A model generated the notes under the pieces. That model was given only the letters and a program-made list of their open reading frames with translations. It searched no databases and was not told the origin of the DNA. A stretch of 64,000 bases of DNA, taken from contig NZ_CP107989.1 in NCBI RefSeq assembly GCF_041435015.1, positions 2,108,001 to 2,172,000 on the forward strand, in the 5' to 3' direction. Of this stretch, positions 45,401 to 52,797 are shown piece after piece. Both the position numbers and the translations under genes were made by a program. The stretch is from Streptomyces canus. GTDB taxonomy: Bacteria > Actinomycetota > Actinomycetes > Streptomycetales > Streptomycetaceae. Every line of letters begins with the position of its first letter. Position 1 is the stretch's first letter.

Positions 45401-47960
45401 CGACTGCGTGCTGCCCGCCGAGCCGCCGGGACACGACGAGTCGTTCGTCAGCTGCGGGCTGCCGTATCCCGGGTTCGCCATGCGCGTCGTCGACGACCGG
45501 GACACCCTCCTGGCCGAGGGCGACGTCGGCCGGCTCCAGGTGCGCGGGACCTCGGTGACCGAGGGCTACTACGACAACGCGAAGGCCAACGCGCAGTCGT
45601 TCACCGAGGACAGCTGGTTCGACACCGGCGACCTGGCCTTCCTGCGCGACGGCGAGCTGTACATCACCGGCCGGGCCAAGGACGTCATCATCGTCAACGG
45701 TGTCAACCACTTCAGTCACGAGATCGAGTCCTGCGTCGAGGAACTCCCCTGCGTGGTGCGGAGTTTCACGGCCGCCGTCGCGGTCCGCTCCGATCCGTCC
45801 ACGACCACCGACGAACTCGCCCTCTACTTCCACCTCGCCGAGGGGCACGACCCGGCCGGCGCCCTGCGCGAGATCGGCGGCAAGGTGACAAGGGAGATCG
45901 GCGTGAGCCCGGCCTTCCTCATCCCCGTCGGCACCGAGGACATCCCGAAGACCGAGATCGGGAAGATCCAGCGCACCAAGCTCCGCAAGAGTTTCGAGGC
46001 GGGCGACTTCGACGAGGCGGTGCGCGAGGCGCAGCTGCTGCTCGGCGGCGCGGCCACCCTGCCGGACTGGTTCCTGCTCCCGGTGTGGCAGCGGGCCGAC
46101 GCCCTGCATCCGCCCCTTACAGCGGCGGGGCGGCACGTCCTCGTACTGGCCGGGCGCGAGCCCGAGGCCGCCGCACGCGTGGCCGGACGGCTGCGGGCCG
46201 CGGGCGGGCTGTGCACAGTGGTCGCCGAGGGGCGGGCGTACGAGCGGATCGACGCCGCCGCCTATCGGGTACGGCCCGCTGAAGTGGGCGACTTCGCAGC
46301 CGTGCTGGAGCGGCTCGGCGCCGACGGGCGCGAGGTCGACGCCGTGATCCGCCTCGGCTCGGACGGCGACACCGACCCCGCCGAGTCCCTGCTCGCCTTC
46401 GCTCGCGCGCTGATCGACCGGCATGATCCGAAGCGCCCGCTGCCGTTGCTGTTCGCCACGGCCGGCGCGCACGCCGTCACGCCGCACGACCGGCCGCGCT
46501 GCGACCACGCCACGTCCGTGGGTCTGCTCAAGTCCCTGCGCGAGGAGCAGCCTTGGCTGCGGGGTGTGCATGTCGACGTGGCGCCGAACTGGGACGTGGA
46601 GGCGCTGCTCGGCGAGCTGACGGCCACGCCCGTGGAGGCCGAGGTCGCCCACCGCGACGGCCACCGGTATGTGCGCCGCCTGGCGCCCCTGCCGGACCCG
46701 CTGCCGCGCACCCAGCCGTCCACCGCCGGCTTCCACCTGATCAGCGGCGGCCTCGGCGGTGTGGGCGTCGAGATCGCCCAGCATCTGCTCAAGACGCCCG
46801 GTACGAGGCTGCTGCTGCTCGGCCGCGGTGAGCCCAGCGACGAGCTGCGGCGGCTCGCCCAGCTCGGGGACGTGCGCTGGGCGCGGGCCGACGTCACCGA
46901 CACCGCGCGGGTGCGGGCCGCCGTACGCGAGGCGGGCGAGGCGTGGGGCGTACCCCTGACCTCGGTGCTGCATCTGGCCGGTGCCTTCGACGAGCGGCCG
47001 GTGAGCGAGCTCGACACGGAGAGCTGGCGCACGGCACTGGACGCGAAGGTGCGGGGTGCCTGGGCGCTGCACGAGGTCGCGGCGGAGCACCCGGTCGACT
47101 CCTTCGTCACCTTCTCCTCCGTCAACGGCTACTTCGGCGGCGCGATGAACTCCGCGTACGCGGCTGCCAACGCCTTCCTGGACGCGCTGGCCGTGCACCG
47201 CCGTCACCTGGGGCTGCCCGGGCAGAGCCTGGCGTGGAGCATGTGGCGCGAGCGTGGCATGAGCCGCGGCTATGGGCTCACCTCGCTGACCGAGGCCCGG
47301 GGCTATCGGGTCCTCGACCCGGCGGCGGCGCTGCGTTCGTTCGATTTCGCGCGCTCCCTGGATGAGCCGCAGGTCCTGATCGGAGCGGACCGTACGGCAC
47401 CGTGGGTGCGCGGTCACGTCGTGGACCCGGTACGACAGGTGCGGCGGCTCGCCGCGAGGGTCGCCCTCGACGAGGGCACCGACCTCGGCGCGCTGTACCG
47501 AGACGCGGCCCGGATCGCGGAGGGCGACGTGTGGGTGCTGCGGTCGGCCGGCATGGCCACCGACCGGTCCGAATCCCCGGAAGCCGGCGAGGAGTCACAC
47601 CGACTCGAGCAACGGCTCGCCGGCATCTGGTGCACGGTGCTGGGCCGGGACCGGGTCGGCCGGGACGACAACTTCTTCGACCTGGGCGGCAATTCGCTGC
47701 TCCTGGTCGGCGCTCAGGCGGCGCTCAACAAGGAACTGGGCTGCGAGCTCGACGTGGTGGACCTGTTCGCGCATCCGACGGTGCGGGCGCTCGCCCGGCA
47801 CCTGGTCAAGAGCGGAGTCGCCCCCGGCGATGTCGAGGCGGCCCCCGCGCCCGACCGGCCCACCGGCCTGGACCGGGCCAAGCAGCAGGCGCAACGGCAG
47901 CGGGCGGCCCGCGGCGCCCGTCGCTCCGTACACGGACGGAAGGACCGAACCGATGGCTGA
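39414..47960 (+). CDS. NRPS: C-A-PCP-C-AL-KR-PCP
   Basis: A 2848-residue enzyme. C1 has HHIVLDG (about 139). A1 (about 455-945) has HTSGSTGRPKG; its pocket, read by eye, is roughly D-V-W-S-V-A-M-V-H, closest in style to threonine codes but not certain. PCP1 has LGGHSLL (about 1006). C2 has HHSAADG (about 1196). After a 200-residue Pro-rich linker comes an acyl-AMP-ligase-type domain of the PksJ kind (MTSGSTGLPKAV about 1832, NWIPLDHVTGVVMFHLRDVY, MHPGWGMSETCS). A KR follows (GGLGGVG about 2444; Ser/Tyr/Asn in FSSVNGYFGGAMNSAYAAAN), then PCP2 (LGGNSLL about 2754). AL plus KR suggests loading an alpha-keto acid and reducing it to a hydroxy acid. Its end overlaps the next PKS by 8 bases. Confidence 0.94.
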   Translation: MSIQQYEHRPLSGAQEGLWFAGRLATHTAAYNTGEYVEIHGPVDTGLFEAALRRTVREADTFALRFVETPDGPRCVPVDDPDDWPLHRLDVSAEPDPQAAAEDWIRRDLATATDLVSGALFSHALITLGPDRFIWFLRAHHIVLDGYSYKQVARRLADTYTALAAGREPEPAGFEPVARLQAEEAAYLASERHERDRAFWASRLAGLPDPVRLTERTAPPQAPFLRCTHDLTPAENEALSEAAARLGVSPTDLLVGAVAAYLHRMTGADDLVLGLTTMSRLGSAALRTPGTASDILPLRVAISPTAPVGDLMRSVAEELRSLRRHQQYRGESVRRDLGLVGAGRKAYGPVVNVVPFAEDLTFAGRPSTSHHLSGGAVDDLQISVRPGAEAGGLWLAFDANPSAYEQTELDTHLRRFLNLLNQLATGDEQSALADVSLLLPGEQPQTRPVRTYTITGTLTQRFEEQAARAPHTTAVTCEREHLSYAELNAEANRLAGLLVERGAGPGRMVALALPRGIRLVVALLAVLKTGAAYLPLDTGHPAERLRLVTEDVPPTVLVTDAETAGALPAIPAPTVVLGTRETDEDLAVRPPGDLTDADRTGPTGPDDLAYIIHTSGSTGRPKGVPIPHSNVLRLFEASNEHYDFGADDVWSLFHSYAFDVSVWEFWGALLHGGRLVVVPSAVTRSPRDFLRLLREERVTVLSQTPSAFEHLMQADLEDERAETALRYVVFAGEALRMERLRPWADRYGLDAPALINMYGITETTVHSTFQRLTRAHLDDPRRPSVIGLPLADLCIHLLDASLRPVPPGVTGEIYVSGPGLAPGYHARPELTAERFVEDPFGPPGTRMYRSGDLARRRADGILEYAGRADHQVKIRGFRIEPGEIQAVLADHADVASAAVVVRRTADGDPQLVAYAVPVEGHRPDPAELRAHLAERLPGHMVPAACVLIDALPLTANGKLDVRALPEPDFTDAASGQRPTTPEQSLVCRLFAEVLRLPEGSVSVVGNFFDLGGHSLLAVRLLARLRAETGEDIPMTVLFDTPTPAALALRLTEESGSIRLPPLEAAARPARVALSFAQERMWFLNRLDGASATYNIPLVVPLEHDLDEEALRAALADVVDRHESLRTVFADDGDGAHQRILPPGTLRPELRIVDCPGEEVDAQVAAAGRHRFDLTRESALWAAVVGSGARRTLLLVLHHSAADGWSLRPLAEDLSADYEARGEGRAPHGKPLPVQYADYALWQRGVLAPAPEGPGRLEQLTGFWREVLAGLPEESTLPADRARPAVAGGAGASVSATVDAALHARLERLADAEGGSLFMVLHTAVAALLSRWGAGTDLAIGTPVAGRSEAVLDDVIGLVTNTLVLRTDASADPDFRELLARTRRFDLAALDHQDLPFDLLVDDLNPPRHPARHPLFQVMLALQNNEPAVLRLGDQSTPLRPTATGTAKFDLFVDVLERRDEQGAPQGLDLHVEYATDLFAPETAVRFAEALSAVLGDVCANPALRVSDLPARRPRPQGPPDDLAAVALNVAGVRDAVALPSRDASDAPSLYVVPGRATAPGQVEQTLGAARVTAVNGLPRTPDGALDVDALRALPAVDRTAATRWERELARLTGVREATVEPEDIPEELGRIHAGPPRPGTQPEASPETTPRTDRVPALSEGPLLPEPSVSGWAAALTRAAAKPHGEIVHVRADGSETRRSYASLVEEGSRVLAGLRQKGLRPGDQVILQCSDTEDFVAVLWGCVLGGFVAVPLTVPTSYATPSAAVTKLEGIWRMLDRPWIVASPSDAPGLRELAGRDGWPGLRLTTADALREAPEDRDWHEAAPDDLILMLMTSGSTGLPKAVRITHRGVLTRSAATEAMNGLGEHDVSLNWIPLDHVTGVVMFHLRDVYLGCRQIHAPTSWILQDPLRWADLADRHRVTVTWAPNFAFGLLAEQAHRFEGRTWDLSPMRLVMNAGEVVVASAARRFLHVLGPFGLPQDVMHPGWGMSETCSVVTDCVLPAEPPGHDESFVSCGLPYPGFAMRVVDDRDTLLAEGDVGRLQVRGTSVTEGYYDNAKANAQSFTEDSWFDTGDLAFLRDGELYITGRAKDVIIVNGVNHFSHEIESCVEELPCVVRSFTAAVAVRSDPSTTTDELALYFHLAEGHDPAGALREIGGKVTREIGVSPAFLIPVGTEDIPKTEIGKIQRTKLRKSFEAGDFDEAVREAQLLLGGAATLPDWFLLPVWQRADALHPPLTAAGRHVLVLAGREPEAAARVAGRLRAAGGLCTVVAEGRAYERIDAAAYRVRPAEVGDFAAVLERLGADGREVDAVIRLGSDGDTDPAESLLAFARALIDRHDPKRPLPLLFATAGAHAVTPHDRPRCDHATSVGLLKSLREEQPWLRGVHVDVAPNWDVEALLGELTATPVEAEVAHRDGHRYVRRLAPLPDPLPRTQPSTAGFHLISGGLGGVGVEIAQHLLKTPGTRLLLLGRGEPSDELRRLAQLGDVRWARADVTDTARVRAAVREAGEAWGVPLTSVLHLAGAFDERPVSELDTESWRTALDAKVRGAWALHEVAAEHPVDSFVTFSSVNGYFGGAMNSAYAAANAFLDALAVHRRHLGLPGQSLAWSMWRERGMSRGYGLTSLTEARGYRVLDPAAALRSFDFARSLDEPQVLIGADRTAPWVRGHVVDPVRQVRRLAARVALDEGTDLGALYRDAARIAEGDVWVLRSAGMATDRSESPEAGEESHRLEQRLAGIWCTVLGRDRVGRDDNFFDLGGNSLLLVGAQAALNKELGCELDVVDLFAHPTVRALARHLVKSGVAPGDVEAAPAPDRPTGLDRAKQQAQRQRAARGARRSVHGRKDRTDG

Positions 47961-50900
47961 GGCCACCACCGATCCGGACGAGGAGGTGCCCGCCGTCGCC
48001 GTGATCGGCATGGCGGCGCGCTTCCCGGGCGCGGACGACGTGGACACGTTCTGGGAGAACCTGGCCGCGGGCCGGGACGCGGTGCGGCCGGTCACCGACG
48101 AGGAGTTCCTCGCGGCGGGCGGCGATCCGAAGGACCTCGACGACCCGACCGTGATCCGGATGGCGTCCGTCGTCGAGGGCATCGACCTCTTCGACGCGGA
48201 CTTCTTCGGCATGAGCCCGGCCGAGGCGGCCGTCGTCGACCCGCAACAGCGGCTGCTGCTGGAGATGGCGTACCACGCGCTGGAGGACGCGGGGCAGGTG
48301 CGCGAGGCGCAGGAGGCCACCGCCGGCGTCTACGCGGGCGCCGGCGACAGCCGCTACTACCCGGCGCACGTCCATCCCCAGTACGCCGGTCAGCCGGGGT
48401 CGGTGGCGCTGGTGCACGCGGCCACCGCCAACTCGCTCGGCACACTGGCCACCCGGATCTCGTACGAACTCGGGCTCACCGGGCCGAGTCTGTCGCTGCA
48501 GACGGCGTGCTCCACGGCGCTGGTCGCGCTGCACACCGCGTGCCAGGACCTGCTGGACTTCCGGTGCGACCTGGCGCTCGCGGGGGCGGTGTCCCTCAAC
48601 CCCTCGGCGCTTCTCGGCTATCGGCATGTGCCGGACGGGCCCTTCTCGCCGGACGGGCGCTGCCGGGCCTTCTCTGCGGAAGCGGCCGGCACCTCCTCGG
48701 GCAACGGGGGCGGGGTGGTGGTACTGAAGCGGCTGGAGGACGCGCTCGCCGACGGTGACCGGATCCGAGCCGTGGTGCGGGGCTCGGCGGTCAACAACGA
48801 CGGGCGCCGCAAGGTCGGGTTCACCGCGCCCAGCGCGCCCGGCCAGACCGAGGTGATCCTCGCGGCGCAGGCGCAGGGCGACATCGACGCCGGCACGATC
48901 GGGCTGATCGAGGCGCACGGTACGGCCACGCGGATCGGCGATCCGATCGAAGTGGCGGCGTTGACCGAGGCGTTCCGGCAGAGCACGGACCGGCGCGGGT
49001 TCTGCGCACTGGGCTCGGTGAAGAGCAACATCGGGCATCTCGGCGCGGCGGCCGGCATCGCCGGCGTCGTGAAGGCCGTACTCGCCCTCGAACACCGCCA
49101 GATACCGCCCAGCCTGCACTTCGACACGCCGAACCCGCTGATCGACTTCGCATCCGGTCCGTTCCGGGTGCCGACCGAACTGCAGGAGTGGCCGGACGCC
49201 GGCCATCCGCGCCGGGCGGCGATCAGCGCCCTGGGCATCGGCGGCACCAACGCCCACGTCATCGTCGAGGAGGCACCGGCCGCCGCACCGGAGCCCCGGC
49301 CCGCCGAAACGTCCCGGCGGCATGTCCTGCCGCTGTCCGCGCGCACGGCCGGCGCGCTGCGCGGCCAGGCCGAGGCCCTGGCCCGCCATCTGGAACACCA
49401 CCCCGAGCTGCGGCTCGACGACGTCGCACACTCCCTGCACACCGAGCGCCCGGCCCTGCGCCACCGGCTCGCCGTCAGCGCCACGACGCCCGCCGAGGCC
49501 GTGGACGCGCTGCGCACCCCACAGCCGCCGGTGGGTCCGGTGCCCGACGATCCGTCGCGGGTGGCGTTCCTGCTGCCCGGCGGCGGCACCCAGTACGTCG
49601 GCATGGGGGCCGAGCTGTACCGGGACAACGACGTCTACCGCGACGTCGTGGACGAGTGCGCGCGCGTCCTGCGGCCGGTCGTCGATGGCGATCTGCGCAC
49701 CGCCCTGTTCGAGCGGGTCGAGCCGGACGGCCTCGCCTCCTTGCTCACGCTGATCGTCACCGAGTACGCGCTGGCCACGACACTCATGGAGCAGGGCGTG
49801 CGCCCCGACGCACTGATCGGGCACTCGCTCGGCGAGTACACGGCGGCCTGTCTGGCCGGAGTGATGGATCTCGACGAGATGCTGCCGGTGGTCACCGAGC
49901 GCGTACGGCTCATCCTCTCCCGCGGCGGGGCGACCGTCGGCGTCGCCGCCTCCGCGGACGCCGTCGCGCCGCTGCTCGGCCCGGACCTGTCGCTGGCGGC
50001 GGTGAACGGCCCCGCGGCCTGCACGGTCGCCGGACAGGCGGATGCGGTGTCCCGGTTCGAGGCCGAACTCACCCGCCGGGACGTGCCGTTCCGTCGGCTG
50101 CGTATACCCGCCGCCGCTCACTCCCACGTCCTCGACCCGATCCTCGACACCTTCGCCGGCCAACTGCGCCCCCTGCGGCTGCGAGCGCCCAAGATCCCGT
50201 ACGTCACGAATGTCACCGGCACCTGGATCACCGACGCGCAGGCGACGGGCGCAAGGCACTGGGTCGACCACACGCGGCGCACCGTGCGGTTCGCCGACGG
50301 CATCCAAACGCTGTGGGCGGGCGGGCGGCCGGTGCTGGTGGAGATCGGACCCGGGGACAGCATGACCAAGCTGGCCCGAGCCGCGCTGGAGCACGAGGAC
50401 CCGGTGACGGTCACGACCATGCGGCACGCCAAGGCCGACGGGCCCGACGGCTTCGTCTTCGCGGGCGCGCTCGGCAGGCTGTGGGCCGCCGGTGTCGACG
50501 CGGCGCTGCCCTACGACACCGATTCGGCCGGGCCGCCGCGCCGGGTGCGGTTGCCCGGGTACGCCTTCGACCGGCGGCGGCACTGGATCGACGCCCCGGG
50601 CGCGCACACCGGGTCGGGGGCAGCCGAGCAGGAGCGGGCCGTGGACGCCGGGCACGGGCGGGTGCCCCGTCCGCTGCTGACCTCCGAGCGCGTGGCGCCG
50701 CGCACGGAGCGGGAGCGGGCCGTGGCCGAGGCGTGGGAGGAGCAACTGGGCATCGACGGCATCGGCGTCCACGACAACTTCTTCGACCTCGGCGGCGACT
50801 CGATGCGGGCCGTGCTTCTCGCGGGCCGACTGCGTGCGACGGGTGTGCTGGACGTGCCCGGCGGCTCGCTGCTGGCCGCTCCCACGGTCGCCGGCCTGCT

Positions 50901-51756
50901 GGAGTGGGTCGACGAGCGCCAGGGCCCGTCCTCGAACGCGCTCGGCCCCTTGCTGCCGCTGCGCCGCGAGGGCGCCGAGACGCCCCTGTTCTGCATCCAC
51001 CCCGGCGCGGGCGTCGCCTGGCGGTACACCGGACTGCTTCCCCATCTCGGCCCGGATCAGCCGGTCTTCGGCATCCAGGCGCACGGCCTCGACGGCAGCC
51101 GCCCGCCCGCACCGGACGCCGCGTCCATGGTGGCTTCGTACGTGGACCTCGTGCGAGAGGTCCAACCCAGCGGCCCCTACCGGCTGTTGGGCTGGTCCTA
51201 CGGCGGTTTCGTCGCGCACGCCATGGCCTGCGCACTCCAGGAGCAGGGCGAGCGGGTCGAGTTGCTGGCCATGCTGGACGCCCCGCAGACCCGCGGCATG
51301 CTCTACGCCCCGGAGCAGGTCGAGCGGCAGGTGGCCGGGCTGCTGATGCGGGTGGCGGGGCTGCCGGTCGACGCGGACACCGCGATCCCGGACGTCGACA
51401 GCGTGCTGGCGCGCATCGGTGAGGATCCGGCCGACGGCGACGCGACGGCTCCGGTGACGCGCGGCGAGGCCGCGGCGATCGCCGACGTGATGCGCAACAA
51501 CCTGCGCATCGCCCCGCAGTTCAGTCCCGGCGTCCACGGCGGCGATGTGCTGTTCTTCACCGCCGCCGAGGACACCCACACCGATGGCGCCGATCCCGCG
51601 CTCGCCGCCGGAAAGGCGGACGCGTGGCGGCCGTACGTCGACGGATCGCTGACCGATCACCCCGTGCCGTGCGGCCACTACGCGATGACCGAACCCGCGC
51701 CCATGGCCGTGATCGGCGCCGTGGTCGCCAAGGCGCTGCGCCCCGTCTCCGAGTGA
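47953..51756 (+). CDS. PKS 5: KS-AT-PCP-TE terminal module
   Basis: A 1267-residue final module. The KS has TACSTAL (about 183), EAHGTAT (about 320) and SNIGHL (about 358), in the subfamily that follows NRPS modules. The AT has GHSLGEYTAA (about 621) and keeps an Arg at the carboxylate site (VTERVRL), but the specificity motif reads AAAHS instead of HAFH or YASH, so a bulkier alkylmalonyl extender is possible. The carrier is PCP-like (DNFFDLGGDSM, about 947). The TE has GWSYGG (about 1078) and should release the chain by lactonisation or hydrolysis. The ATG at 47953 lies inside the NRPS end, so translation is coupled. Confidence 0.94.
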   Translation: MAEATTDPDEEVPAVAVIGMAARFPGADDVDTFWENLAAGRDAVRPVTDEEFLAAGGDPKDLDDPTVIRMASVVEGIDLFDADFFGMSPAEAAVVDPQQRLLLEMAYHALEDAGQVREAQEATAGVYAGAGDSRYYPAHVHPQYAGQPGSVALVHAATANSLGTLATRISYELGLTGPSLSLQTACSTALVALHTACQDLLDFRCDLALAGAVSLNPSALLGYRHVPDGPFSPDGRCRAFSAEAAGTSSGNGGGVVVLKRLEDALADGDRIRAVVRGSAVNNDGRRKVGFTAPSAPGQTEVILAAQAQGDIDAGTIGLIEAHGTATRIGDPIEVAALTEAFRQSTDRRGFCALGSVKSNIGHLGAAAGIAGVVKAVLALEHRQIPPSLHFDTPNPLIDFASGPFRVPTELQEWPDAGHPRRAAISALGIGGTNAHVIVEEAPAAAPEPRPAETSRRHVLPLSARTAGALRGQAEALARHLEHHPELRLDDVAHSLHTERPALRHRLAVSATTPAEAVDALRTPQPPVGPVPDDPSRVAFLLPGGGTQYVGMGAELYRDNDVYRDVVDECARVLRPVVDGDLRTALFERVEPDGLASLLTLIVTEYALATTLMEQGVRPDALIGHSLGEYTAACLAGVMDLDEMLPVVTERVRLILSRGGATVGVAASADAVAPLLGPDLSLAAVNGPAACTVAGQADAVSRFEAELTRRDVPFRRLRIPAAAHSHVLDPILDTFAGQLRPLRLRAPKIPYVTNVTGTWITDAQATGARHWVDHTRRTVRFADGIQTLWAGGRPVLVEIGPGDSMTKLARAALEHEDPVTVTTMRHAKADGPDGFVFAGALGRLWAAGVDAALPYDTDSAGPPRRVRLPGYAFDRRRHWIDAPGAHTGSGAAEQERAVDAGHGRVPRPLLTSERVAPRTERERAVAEAWEEQLGIDGIGVHDNFFDLGGDSMRAVLLAGRLRATGVLDVPGGSLLAAPTVAGLLEWVDERQGPSSNALGPLLPLRREGAETPLFCIHPGAGVAWRYTGLLPHLGPDQPVFGIQAHGLDGSRPPAPDAASMVASYVDLVREVQPSGPYRLLGWSYGGFVAHAMACALQEQGERVELLAMLDAPQTRGMLYAPEQVERQVAGLLMRVAGLPVDADTAIPDVDSVLARIGEDPADGDATAPVTRGEAAAIADVMRNNLRIAPQFSPGVHGGDVLFFTAAEDTHTDGADPALAAGKADAWRPYVDGSLTDHPVPCGHYAMTEPAPMAVIGAVVAKALRPVSE

Positions 51757-51868
51757 GCCGATCCGCTTCCCCACGCTCCCCCACCGAACTCGACCACCTC
51801 ACGCTCGGCTTCGACGTCCGTCCGGCCGACCACCCGACTCGCAAGACCTTCAGGAGAGGGAGACCACC

Positions 51869-52651
51869 TTGGCAAGCACCGGACGACACCAGGGCAGGAC
51901 CGCGCTGGTCACGGGAGGCAGCCGTGGCATCGGGCGAGCCGTCAGCAGCCGGCTGGCGCGAGAGGGCGCGCTGGTCGCCGTCCACTACGGGCACGACGAG
52001 GCGGCGGCGGACCGTACGGTCAAGGAGATCGAGACGGACGGCGGCCGGGCGTTCGCGATCCACGCGGAACTGGGCGTCCCCGGTGACGCGACCGCCCTGT
52101 GGTCCGCGTTCGACCGCGAGCTGGCCGCGTACGCCCCGGATGCCGAACCGGGCCTGGACATCCTGGTCAACAACGCCGGGATCACACTTCCGCGGACGAT
52201 AGAGCATGTCACCGAGGAGGACTACGACCGCGTCTTCGCCGTCAACACCAAGGCGCCGTTCTTCATCCTCCAGCAGGGCCTCGGCCGGCTGCGGGACGGG
52301 GGCCGGATCATCAACATCTCGTCAGGGGCCACGCGTTTCGCGTACCCGGTGATCATGACGTACTCCATGACCAAGGCGGCCATGGACCACCTGACGCTGT
52401 CCCTCGCCGCCGAGCTCGCCCCGCGGAACATCACGGTGAACGCGGTCGCCCCCGGCTTCACCGAGACCGAGATCAACCCGACCCTGAAGGACCCGCAGAT
52501 CCGGCAGGCGCTGTCCGCGCACTCGGCGTTCAACCGGCTCGGCCAGCCGGCTGACATCGCCGATGTGGTCGCCTTCGTCGCGAGCGACGACGCCCGCTGG
52601 GTGACCGGCCAGTTGCTCGACGCGACCGGCGGCGTCCACCTCGGCCTGTAG
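51869..52651 (+). CDS. SDR-family ketoreductase (free-standing, FabG-like)
   Basis: A 260-residue short-chain dehydrogenase. It has GGSRGIGRA (NADPH), NNAGIT, Ser in NISSGATRFAYPV and the YSMTK catalytic Tyr/Lys pair. The start is an unusual TTG at 51869 after a strong GGAGAGGGAG site. It follows PKS 5 by 112 bases. PKS 5 has no reductase, so this enzyme is the best candidate to reduce the beta-keto group on its carrier, the job AntM does in antimycin biosynthesis. That role is inferred from context. Confidence 0.88.
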   Translation: MASTGRHQGRTALVTGGSRGIGRAVSSRLAREGALVAVHYGHDEAAADRTVKEIETDGGRAFAIHAELGVPGDATALWSAFDRELAAYAPDAEPGLDILVNNAGITLPRTIEHVTEEDYDRVFAVNTKAPFFILQQGLGRLRDGGRIINISSGATRFAYPVIMTYSMTKAAMDHLTLSLAAELAPRNITVNAVAPGFTETEINPTLKDPQIRQALSAHSAFNRLGQPADIADVVAFVASDDARWVTGQLLDATGGVHLGL

Positions 52652-52713
52652 GCCGACCCGTTCGCGCGTCCCCCAGCCCGTTCCGAGCGGACGGCAGTTC
52701 CAAGGAGCACTTC

Positions 52714-52797
52714 ATGAACGACGGCATGTGCGTCGTGAACGCCGATCACCCGCGCGAACCGGCCTCGCTTCCCGGAGTCGTGGGCGGTGCGCGGTGA
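52714..52797 (+). CDS. putative 27-residue leader or small peptide
   Basis: The frame begins at the ATG at 52714, six bases after a near-perfect AAGGAG, and encodes 27 residues (MNDGMCVVNADHPREPASLP then GVVGGAR). Its TGA at 52795-52797 overlaps the GTG start of the following hydrolase (GTGA). The site quality suggests it is translated and coupled to the hydrolase. It resembles no family I know. It may be only a coupling leader, or the true N-terminus of the hydrolase separated by a frameshift. Confidence 0.4.
   Translation: MNDGMCVVNADHPREPASLPGVVGGAR

Noticed and set aside
52714..52797. Small frame as a truncated MbtH protein
   Set aside because: A short VVN match near the N-terminus is all that is shared; the conserved Trp residues of MbtH are absent.
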